From NCBI GenBank assembly GCA_914767715.1, contig OU612065.1:21204001-21268000 (forward strand): 64,000 bases of DNA, in the 5' to 3' direction. Shown here piece after piece: positions 48,301 to 58,800 of this stretch (position 1 is the stretch's first letter; each line of letters begins with the position of its first letter). A program made the position numbers and the translations under genes. This DNA is from Membranipora membranacea. Its lineage: Eukaryota > Bryozoa > Gymnolaemata > Cheilostomatida > Membraniporidae. The notes beneath the pieces were generated by a model. That model made no database searches and was not told the DNA's origin. It worked only from the letters and a program-made list of their open reading frames with translations.

Positions 48301-50288
48301 TCTCAATTTTTACAGATAGTTGATGTTGCCAAAAGGCTACCACATCATGGCAACAGAATAGCAACGTGGATGTTTTATGTGAGTATATGATCTATATGCT
48401 GACAAGTACTGCGCTCGACTGGTGAATTTTTTCTTGATTATAAAAGCAAGCCTGTTACAGCAAATGGTTGTTCATTGATGCGAAAATCCTTAATCATATG
48501 GACAGGGTCTTAAACTAAACAAACTACATTTAGACTGTCTGTCTATGAGCCTCTTTGAAATACATGAATTTTTGATGACACAATGCATCGAAGATATAAA
48601 CGATATGATCATCGCATAGACAATTACATTGATATTGACCAAAACTATATTACTAGGCTTTGTAAGATAATTATTTAATTCACGATTTCCTTTTAAAATG
48701 TTCGTCTGTGAAAAATCGCTCGACATTGGAATCAATAGCTTCCTCTGTATAATGGCTCTGCCTTTCCCTGATTGGTCAATAAATGTGGCCTAAAGATATT
48801 ATAATTGAGTAATCTCAGAAACGGGTTATTTGGGCCATTTACTATTTATATACCTTAACCTCCTTTGCAGGTTGGGGCTTTGCTCCATACCCCACAGGTG
48901 GAGCAACATCGCCCCACTTGGCATTAATTTGTGCTTCTCCTTCCCTTTTTTTCTAAAGTGTTTCTGACAAGCACCATTAAAAATATTCTTTTTTCCCAAC
49001 ATGTCTACTAATTCTGTAACAGATGTCATAATTCAATATTCCCTCTTTCCATTTCATTTCAGTTAAATGATGTTCAAAAAGGAGGATCAACAATATTTCC
49101 GTTCATTAAGGCAGCAGTTCGACCAGAAAAGGTAATTTTGTTTCGCTAAAACAACCGATTACTGGGAAATACCACCAGCTACTAGTAAAATAACTCTGAT
49201 GCCTATTAAGTTAGATTTTACACACAAATGTATTGCGCTAACAGAGGACCAGTATCAAAATTCGATCAGATCAAATGATGTGTTTGAGATTTGGGTGATG
49301 ATGCTTGGTCAAACTCAGCAACCAAGATAGAGTTTAATAAGGAGTAGGAGGTAGCTCAGCTGGTTAGAGCGCCTGCCCTCTCCGGCTGCGGTCTACCGAC
49401 TACTGGGCTCAATTGACGCTCCAGGTGTGCTCCAACCTGCCTGCAATCTAAGAGCGACTTGGCACCGAAAACGGTGGCCGCGCCCTTAAGGTCTTCGGAC
49501 AGAGACAAAACTTGCGATTGTTAACTCTTTCTTTAACATTTAAGCGAGCTGAACTTTGCTTGTTCAAATCATTTGTGTACAAAATAAATCTAAGAGGATC
49601 AAAACTCAGTCCTCCTGACTGTTCTTACTTAAGATTTGAGCATCCTCATCCTTATTGTTCACATTTCACACAACAATTTTACAGGGTGGAGCTGCGATGT
49701 GGAGGAACTTGTACAGGAACGGCACCGGTGACCGCAGAAATGCGCATATGGCTTGCCCAGTACTAGAAGGGTACAAATGGAGTGAGTTTTGCAAACTTTA
49801 ATATGAGTAGTATGGTTGTTAGATGGAATCGTGGAGGTTGTAAGTTTTTTTCTTTGGTGATTGCTTCACTGCCATCTCCATTTATTTCCCATTCTCTTAC
49901 GAATTTTACTTCTATTTTCATTCTCAACACATTGACTTGTAACCAAAAAAGCTCTTAATTGATATATATTCATATATTATATATAACATGACAGTACTAT
50001 GTACTGAAGGGTGGTTGGACTGTTGAACATTTGCTTGGGTTGATGGTAGTAGCAATTCATTATCAACCACATTCTAAGCAACGTTGGAACATTGGAGTGA
50101 GGTTGATGCTATGAGATGTTACTGCCATCACCCCAAAAAAGTTTGAGCACTATAATCAAGGAGCACTCAGACTTATCCATGCCACACATCACCTACATGT
50201 ATATATTTTTGTTACAGTTAGTACCAAGTGGTTTCACAATTATAGAAACGAGTTCAAGTGGAAATGTGATCTAGATTCTAGCGTTTGA
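42343..50288 (+). CDS. Prolyl 4-hydroxylase alpha subunit, copy D (12 exons)
   Basis: Encodes a 535-aa P4HA protein. Exons: 42343-42527, 42776-42936, 43683-43826, 44852-45009, 45822-46061, 46270-46449, 46937-47116, 47282-47341, 48316-48378, 49063-49131, 49685-49781, 50218-50288. All are GT-AG and in frame. ATG 42343 gives a signal peptide and QIIHSVDRLHAAVQ as in B and C. Catalytic residues are H429, D431 (PHTDW), H501 and K511; the final histidine motif is HMACPVLEGYK rather than HAAC. The segment before the catalytic domain reads LCAGK instead of LCRGE: the disulfide cysteine stays but the flanking Arg and Glu are lost. Exon 5 is 13 codons shorter than in B and C. Copy D shares with E an A at the exon 11 donor, giving ISTKWFH. 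Introns carry a TTAA MITE, a U2-like SINE and a tRNA SINE. Confidence 0.92.
45142..45506. mobile_element. TTAA-type self-complementary MITE, copy 2 (best preserved)
   Basis: 365 bp, starting AGACTACCC and ending GGTAGTCT, flanked by TTAA at 45138-45141 and 45507-45510. The whole element folds on itself. Copy E has the empty site with a single TTAA near 57636 (AAGGTTAACTCTGCTCTG). TTAA duplication is typical of piggyBac and Kolobok elements. The ends do not show the usual piggyBac CCC start, so the superfamily is open. Confidence 0.88.
47361..47602 (+). mobile_element. SINE with U2-snRNA-like head, copy 2
   Basis: In copy D intron 8. It begins TGGCTTCTCAACCTATGGGC and continues TAAGATCAAAGTGTC, then CTGTTTCAGTTTT, which follows U2 in order. 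The downstream 170 bp match the copy at 41254 (TTCAGGAGGTCTTCTAT, GCAGCCCAATCTTCTG). Confidence 0.6.
49347..49510 (+). mobile_element. tRNA-derived SINE, box-B-deleted, copy D intron 10
   Basis: Box A-like TAGCTCAGCTGGTTAGAGCG starts at 49353. The anticodon/T-arm part is missing, and sequence resumes at GGTCTACCGACTACTGGG. The tail GGTGTGCTCCAACCTGCCTG is shared with the element at 63738. It is not a functional tRNA. Confidence 0.75.
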
Positions 50289-51270
50289 ACCTGAAGATCG
50301 ACATCGAAAATGGGATTACTATTATGACTGCAGATCACAATGAAAATGTTAAACTATACCAACAGAATATAGATGTAACAAGGAACCACATATTATTTCT
50401 ATTGACAACTGTTGTTACCCTAGTAAAGTTCTCAAACCCCACTGGGTTGCAGGTAGTGGCTCATCATGTGGTCGATATTGAAGCGCCACTACAAGTTTGA
50501 GCAGTAAATATTTGATTGAGTTTAGTTTAGTTATAGTTAAGTAGCACAACTTTGGGTTGGAAGTTTGCATCAAGATAGACAGATGTTATGTTATATTCTG
50601 TGTTACAGTTTGCAGTACAAACTAAGGTATCTACAGGGAAAAAACAATTGGTCAATTGTATTTTACTAAGATGCAGCGGAGTTGTAATTATAAAAGTATT
50701 TTTTATCAATTGGTGTAAAGCCATTTATTTTTACATTTTTCATTGTTTTTTTGCCTTAATGTAAAACCATCCTTTCTTCATGATAAATGACACTTTTAAA
50801 TAAAAAAATAATTTGCCATTAAAAAACAACTGCATCAGTGCTATTGCTTCATAATCCCTTTGTATAACACAAGGGGCCCCATGAGCACCTGTCATTGACA
50901 AACATAAATAAAGTCATAACAGTTATGGCAATTTTAGGGGTTCTTACAAAATTGACTTCCTGAAGAAGTGGTAGGGCCATGGCCCCCTGGCCCTATCTAT
51001 GAGTACACCATTACCAAGTGTAGTAGTTCAAACACCTATCACTAGAGTTCCATTTACCTTCAATTGATTAAATCGGAATTATTTTGGCTTCAATTCACTA
51101 CCAGGCTCTTCCTTGTAAAACGTAACAACACAATTTCCATCTCATCTCATAGAATATTCATACAAACATCATTTGTCAATTCCTTTTAACTGATAACTAC
51201 AACCATACTTATTCCGCCACAAATGAAATTGATTTGGGGACTGTTATATTATAAAACAATATGAGACAAC

Positions 51271-53912
51271 CATAAACATATAAATACTCTAGACTGGAAA
51301 CTACTGGCCTAGAGCGTCCTCTCTAATTCAGTGACACAATGTCACTGCGCTATTCACTTTTTCACTGTAGCACATAGGCCAGAATAGGAGTTATGTCCCC
51401 ATACATGTAATGTGGGAATGAAACACCCTGTTATTTCTAAATATGACCAGTAAAAAATTGGTACACCCAATGAATTTTATAGAACATATTGTAATAAAGT
51501 ATAAAATTTGATCAGTATATCGCGCAACCAAATATTGTTCGTGCAATAACAACTTACATTATAGCTGCTTCTGGCCTGAAGAACTTGTATGAAAAATGGT
51601 GCATCGACTATTGTAAGTTTAAGGTTTTGCTCAGAATTTTCACTTAACTAACTGCATCTGATCTTTCCAACTGTCAGACATGTAGCGCAAGATGGATAAT
51701 ACTGATAGTCCTTGAGTATGGTTTAATTTCAAATGTATTTTGTCAACTATTTCGAATGAGATGACTTTGGTTGCCAATAAAAAGTATATATAACTAAAGG
51801 CTAAAAATCTGAGCTCAGAACACTGAGTCTTTGCTCTTCATATGGATTCAGTGATTTTGCATGATAATATTGTTGGAGATTAGCTACGTCTGGATCAATC
51901 TTACTGACATTTTAAACTAGCATAAGCTAGAAATTTTGGTCTTAGATTGACATGGTATTCCTACACATCTCCCCTGATACACATGTATCAATCTGTGTAA
52001 AAATCAACAATTATAAGCATAGGAATCTTTCAATAGCGTTAAGGGTTTATAATCTCACATATGACCTGGATGTCTAGTGTTTCCCCAATATTTGGTGGGT
52101 ATTCCTCTTGTGACTTTATTTTTGAAGAAACTGGCAGAACAACAGGTCTCTTCATCGCACAGGAAATAAGATATGATAAAATACCACAATTTAACTCACC
52201 TTGTGGGAATAACCCGCTGGCTTGCGACAGGACCTGAATAAAATACTTGATGGGATCAGAAATTGAACTATTTCCACGGATGACTTAGATGCAGCCCAGA
52301 CTGGCCCAATCAATCCAAAGAGTTTAATGTGTATGCTGTAGAGAAAATAAAAGTGGCTCAGACTGGCCAAATCAATCGATAATTTAGTGGCTGTATATTT
52401 ACCGAGACATTTCTTATCAGACATGGCTGAATACAGGGAGCTGGTTCATTTGGACCTAATAAGAGTGTTTGCATCTGTTTTCAAAGCGGCCTCATGATGA
52501 GCGCGGATCCTTACATAACGATCGATTATTTCCCTCATAACGCTGCTTGCATGCTCAGCACAACTGAATAATGAGAGATGGCCTGACTCTATAATCTTTG
52601 ATAGACTGTTTTTGCATGCTACTGCATAAAAATGTATGGAGTTTTGAAAAGCGCAGTGACGTCGGTCATGAGGAATGCACTAATACACAGCATGATAACT
52701 TTTATTAAAATTAAAATTTTGCATATTAAGTGTTCACGGAAATATCCAAAACATTACTTCCCTAATCAAATTATAAGGTGTTTGCAAAGTTCCCAATGAT
52801 ATTATACATTGTGGATTTACAAATCGATATTCATTAATGAATCACTAGTAAGTTTTCCTATTCTTGGCCAGGTTGCTAAATTTAAATCAGTGAATATTTT
52901 CATGCTATAGGGTATTGTAGATATGGGTATGGGTGCGAATTGCAAATTCTGAGTACCAGCAGCTGGACTCTAATGGCTCTCTGTGGATTCTGTTTAATAC
53001 ATTAGGAAGTCGCAGATAGAAGAAAAATCTTCCGCCTTTCCTACCTTAGAAAATTTGAATCAGACGAAGCCGTACTCATGTTGCAGACTTAGGTCCCTGG
53101 ACAACTTTGTAGATCTTGGCTCAATATCGACTATAAATAGGTTCAAACTGATTTGATACACAGCTTTTTAAATATCCCTCCACCACCACCGTCCTCCGAG
53201 GGAACAAACTAGTGTTATAGATATCACCGGTAAATGATCTGATGTGCCGTACACTACTACACAGCGGTCAAGGTGACTTGCTTGTGTTGTATCTACAGTA
53301 ATATTTACTTGTGATGGCTGCTGAGATGTTTTTGTTTAGTTCACCGCACTAAAATTTTATTAGTAGCCAAGAGCAAGAACCATAAAGAGCAAAGACTAAG
53401 TGTTCTGAGTTTTTAAGCATTTAGTTGACAAAAATACATTTGAAATCGGACCTTACTCAAGGACCATTAGTGTTTCCCATCTTTCGTTAACACGCCTGAC
53501 AGCTGGAAAGATCAGATGCGGCTTATTAGGTAAAACTCTGAGATAAACCTTGAACTTTGAAAAGTTGACGCACCATTTTTCATACAAATGTTAAAACCAG
53601 AAACATGCTATAGCATATGTTGTTGTGGCACACACAATATTTGATGGCACGGTATACTGATCACATTTTATACTTCATTAGTACATGTTCTGTAAAATTC
53701 ACCGGTTTTACCCAGTTGTAGTGGACATATTTAGAAATAAGAAGGTCTTTTATTCACACATTCGATTTATGTGGAGATAACTCCTATTCTAGCCTATGCA
53801 CTACAGAGAAAAAGTGAATAGCGCAGTGACGTCGCGTCAATGAATTAGAGAAGACACTGAGCCTGTATCAAATAGCCAATAGTTTCCAGTCTAGAGTATT
53901 TATATGTTTATG
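51271..53912. mobile_element. 2.6-kb foldback transposon, long inverted arms, 8-bp target duplication
   Basis: The outermost 32 bp (CATAAACATATAAATACTCT...) are exact inverted copies. Arms continue imperfectly for about 575-600 bp (51271-51845 against 53345-53912). The element is flanked by an exact GAGACAAC at 51263-51270 and 53913-53920. The 1.5-kb interior has no transposase-like frame. An 8-bp duplication with CA...TG ends is hAT-compatible. It is non-autonomous. Confidence 0.88.
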
Positions 53913-54001
53913 GAGACAACCTAACGCACAACTGGGACAAGCTTTTTACTAAAGTCAATCACTGCGTAACTTTAAAGCTGCCAGATTTTTAGCTACTAGA
54001 T

Positions 54002-55009
54002 CATACTTGCCAAGTCTCCCGATTTAGGCGTGACCCTCCAGATTTTACACCCACCTCCCACTTTTTGTAAATCTCACTATTTCCTCCAGATTTTAGAGAA
54101 AACAGTCCAATCGCAATTTTTTGATAGTTATCAAAGCAGATGTTGTTGTTGACTAGTTACTGTTACTGGTCTTTGCACACAAAATTGAAAGGAATTATCG
54201 AATTAAACAATCCTAACAAATTTACCTGTTTTGTTAAGATTCAGCCTATTATTGTAAATGACCAATAGCATCCTCTCATAACTCACAACACTGACTGTCA
54301 TTGGTCACAATATAAAGTAGCTAGTCAAGTGCATACATTTAGTTTTCATTTCCTTTTAGATCACACATTTTTTAGTATTAATTTTGTACTGTCTACTCTA
54401 GTTAAATTTAAGTGAAGGAAAATAGAAACCTAACCATTCCAAAGGTAGGTCCACTACAATTTAACAAAGCTCGGACCAAAGACTTTGAAACATATTTAAT
54501 GTTAGTCAAACAGGAATATAGTACCTTATCTGGATTCTCACTGTCTGTGACTGAGCACATTTTAAGATCTTGATGATGCATGGGCACTTGTAGCCTGTCC
54601 TGACAGGCAAGGGCCCCTGGGGCTTACATGCCTCTACTTTGCCAATGGGGTGTTTGATACTGGACATTGACAATGTATAGGCATGTATGTAAGAGTGCCA
54701 GGGGCCCATGGATTGATTTTAATTGTTTAAAGTGTATTTCACCTCAGTTTGATATTTTAGTACTAGTACAAACATGAAATTATTGGGGGTCAAATATACC
54801 TTTTTAGCCCTTCCTAGTGGCTGGAAACGCTCTCAGAGCTTCTGCAGACAGGGCTCCGCCCCGTACCCCGTTGGGGGGGGCTCACACCGCCCCCAAACCC
54901 CCAGGTGGATGACTCGGGTGCTTCGCACCCTCGAAGCACCACGTTGTGGTGCAGTATCCCCGTAAAATGGAATCTCCCTATTTTGTATTTAGATTATTTG
55001 GCAAGTATG
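54002..55009. mobile_element. 1008-bp hAT-like element, 12-bp TIR, 8-bp target duplication
   Basis: The ends CATACTTGCCAA and TTGGCAAGTATG are perfect inverted repeats, and TACTAGAT flanks exactly on both sides (53994-54001 and 55010-55017). Subterminal CTCCCGATTT and a GC-rich block with GGGCTCCGCCCCGTACCCC lie inside. A foldback element is nested at 54609-54709. No transposase frame is seen. Confidence 0.88.
54609..54709. repeat. Foldback element nested in the 54002-55009 transposon
   Basis: GGGCCCCTGG...CTTACATGCC faces GGCATGTATGTAAG...CCAGGGGCCC. It is related to the element in copy A intron 1 (8186-8290). Confidence 0.6.
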
Positions 55010-55826
55010 TACTAGATTCGATTACCTACTCAAAGTCATATACTGATGGAACATCATCACACTTTGCCAAACTGTGTATTTTACCACCGATTCATGAATT
55101 CTTATCAGTATCTCTATAACTATGCTCTTAGCTTTTCAGGGTATTGTGAACATACTGTAGAAATAGACTGTAGTTCAGCCAAGAGACCTACTTATTATAT
55201 TTGCTTGTTTGATATGGCACTCTGACACCGACAGAAAGCTATAATCAAGTGGCAAACTTTTATATATATATATATTTATCAATTTAATTTGCTGAACAAT
55301 TCAAGTCAGAAATAGCACATTATGACATATGACACAAATTTCGAGATTATTAGAAACACTGTCAGATTCAGCATTATTCAAAGAGGGACAATTTTTTGTA
55401 ATCTTTAGGGGTCAAAATCGTTTGATTTACCCTTGAAAACCTCCCTGCCCGGGCCCAAATTAGGTTTTTATGAAACTCATACATATTAAAACTGTTGTAT
55501 TGCAGAGAGTGTTTTAAAATAGTAGTCTTATTAAGCGAGGAATCGTCATAAATTGCTAGTAGACAAAAAGTAGCTATCAAACATTTAATACGATTCCATA
55601 GGCATCCTATTGAGCACGATACAGGCCATGCTCAGTAAATACTCAATCCAAACTGATGGATGCTGAGCTATCCGTCCCAATTTAACCTTTAGAAAAAAAA
55701 AGAGTTATTTAGGTGTAAAAAAACATTGTATTTCTAGGATTTTCCAAACACAAGTTATTGAGTCGATTGACAAAAGTGGCCTGCTGTCCCAATCACGACC
55801 CACTGTATGCTTTTACTCATTGGCAG

Positions 55827-58800
55827 AGTTGAAGCTGAGCTTTGCAAAGCTTCCGACTGAGAGGGATTATGAAGAGAGCGTGTTTGCCTTACATAGACTG
55901 AAAGAAGTCTATCTGGAAGATGCTGAGTACACTAAGCCCACTCTTGAAAACCCTGAAGACTTTCTCACAGGTAAAACATGTTTAGCTCGAAAATTCAACT
56001 AAACTTATCTTGTTTTCTTTTGCAAAAGGTCTTGGTTTGGTTGGAGGACTATGGGATGAAGGGTATATATGACACAACAATCTCTCTTAAGTGTGTGTGT
56101 CGATTCATGACCCGAGAGGTTACATAGATAGCTTTGTCATATTGAACAATAACAGCTACTACTAATTTACCAATTAGCGTCTTTGGTCGTGTTTGAGGAC
56201 GGTTGGATGAAGGGAATGTTTGACACAGCAATCTATCTTTAATACAGATCTATCTTGCCTGGTCATCTACATGCAAGCTCACTTCACTACATACAATGTC
56301 ACGCTAATTCTATAATGTCTAATATATATATAATTATATTGTCTAGCACTGTGAAGACTTATAGGACTTAAGCCTGCCAAAAACTTCACATGTCCTACTT
56401 TGTTTACTATTGCTGGCATTCGGTTGTTGCTGTTCCTTCCTTGTGGTTAAAGTTTCTAACAACTATGGATTGTTCTGTTTGGTTCCCTTGTTTTGAATGA
56501 TATACCCAAAGACCAAAGCAATGTGTAATCTGTCAGCTAGCTCTGCAGTAGTAGTGGAATATAATTACACGGAAATTTCAAGGAACTTCAGGGTGGAAAT
56601 TTTGTATAGTGTTAGACATTGTCCCCCTCGCTCATCTATACTATCGCTTCCATAAATCTTTTGTTACTGAATTTTTCCGCACAAATTAAAAACAAATATA
56701 TTGTCATTGACAGGAGACATGTTTCATTAGTGTGTTAAACGAGGTCGAGGAATTCAGCCTTTACAGTAGATAGAAGTGGTAGCTCATTGGCCATGTACAG
56801 TTCATTGGCCATATACAGTGCATCCCCATAGATAAACAGGGGGAGGGGGTGAATCTTCTAACACTTAACATGATTTTTACCCAGAATTGCTATGGATTTT
56901 TTCAGTGAAAAATATTGCATGACGTCTGCAGAGTTGGCTACCGGAATATATTTATTATTGCTTTGGTCTTTGGGTGGTATTTGGTTAGTCTGTAAAAAGC
57001 TTTCAAAACATATTATTTTAATTTAGCATATTTATTACAAGGTCAGTTTCAAGTGTTTAGTGTTCTTTAGTAAATAACGCATTTTATGGCACCATCTGGC
57101 GCTACGCATGATTCTATTCGTTTAATGAGAAATTTCAGCACAACCCATGAATTGGATTGGAAAACGTAATATGTGGCATAATTCCCGAATGTTGCCTTTG
57201 TAACACATTCTAATTCAGGTAGTTTTGCCTGCCCTACATTTCTCATTCACAATTTGGTATATGTAGCCAATATAATAAAGTGGTTAATAGTACATAAATG
57301 TTCAAAAAAACTTTCATTATAACAGCTGATGAGGTTTTAAGTGTAGCTGAAATCCACCTCAAGCATGATCTGGTTGACGAAGCATATGAGTTATTTACGA
57401 GATCTAAAGAGCTATTTGAGGCACTTGGAAACAAAGCTAAGGCAATGGAAGCTTATACCTCCTTGGCTCACGTTTTGTTCAAGGTTTGATCAAGGAGTTG
57501 TCTCTACCTCCTTGGTTTGATAAAGACTATAGAAGGGAGACTATCTCAAACAATACAGTTATTCCTTCATCTTGCCACGAGGAAATTTCAATTATTAATC
57601 ATTTATCATCACATTTCATGATTATCGATAAGGTTAACTCTGCTCTGCTAGCACTGGTTTTTGTGTGACAGCTATCAATACTGATATGACATGACTGAGT
57701 GTGTGATAAATAACAAGCACAGCTGCTTCAATCGTCTTCTCACACAAACATCAAACCCATTTCTGTATATCCTATCCGTATTAGCTAGAAGACTTCCCTT
57801 TCGAGCAGCTTTTTGGAAATGTGTAAATGATGCCTAGATAACATTTACTCGACTTCCTTCCTATTATAAAATCAGACCTTAGTGAAAGCTGATTCTAACT
57901 AACATTAGATCATCTCAACCCAAACTTAACCAAACCGATGTTTTTTAGCAAAATAATACTGCCCATGCTCTAGTTGCTAATGAAGAGCTTCTCAGCTACT
58001 ACCTTTCCGAGGTCAAGGATGGAAATCACAACGAAACAATATCCAAACTTAAGGAAAACCGAACCAAGTACATCAAGCGACTAGGTGAGAACTTACCTGA
58101 GAGGAAACAACCCCAGAACAATGCAACTGAGGAGTACAGTGAACTACTCGATAAGCTGTGCAGAGGAGAAATGGACCAGGTGAGATCTGGCTCAAGTATG
58201 ATCCAGTTTGCCTGAATTTGGGAATTAATTCCACTCAAACAGGCGGCATAAGCCTTGTCATGCGGCTACTTTTTCTGTTTTTGGGGGTACCACCCCATAC
58301 ACAAAATTATCCGCGTGACAAGGCTAAGGCGGCATGCAACTAGAATGGGACCAACATGAAATGAGTCAGAAAGCGTTCATAAACCTCTTTTTGAATTATC
58401 TAATCCTAGTTTCATCTTCATGACTAAGATTATTTCTTATTTTCATAGAAAATAAATAGTTTCTGAGTTTCTGCTTTTAGACTATTGAAGATAATGCGAG
58501 AAGACTGAAATGTTACTACTACACAAATAATAATCATCCCTTGTTGATAATCTCCCCTGGGAAATTAGAGGAATTGAATTTAGATATAGGTCTCTCCTTC
58601 TATCATAACATTTTGACGGAAAGAGAGATCTTGTTACTTCAAACATTAGCTGCTAAGAAGATAAGACATGATGCCAAGCCTGCCATAAAACTTTTGCAGG
58701 GCATACTCAAAATCCTTTGATCAGAGAAAAAAAAAGGGTGAGATTTCAGAAGTCATCTCAACCACATCCATGAAAGCACTTATAGTATAGTAGAATAGTA

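Larger units (their letters stand above)
50289..55826 (+). other. Spacer between copy D and pseudogene E
   Basis: The first 1 kb matches the 3' flanks of B and C (CATCCTTTCTTCATGATAAA at 50768; AGTAGTTCAAACACCTATCA at 51021). It is then interrupted by two transposon insertions, 51271-53912 and 54002-55009, only 89 bp apart. After 55190 the promoter-flank block TTTGATATGGCACTCTGACA reappears at 55208. From about 55270 to 55725 no homology to exons 1-2 remains; homology resumes at 55725 just ahead of exon 3. A polyadenylation signal AATAAA for copy D lies at 50799-50804. Confidence 0.7.

Noticed and set aside
52191-52424. Possible transposase fragment inside the foldback element
   Set aside because: 77 codons without a transposase motif; the interior appears non-coding.
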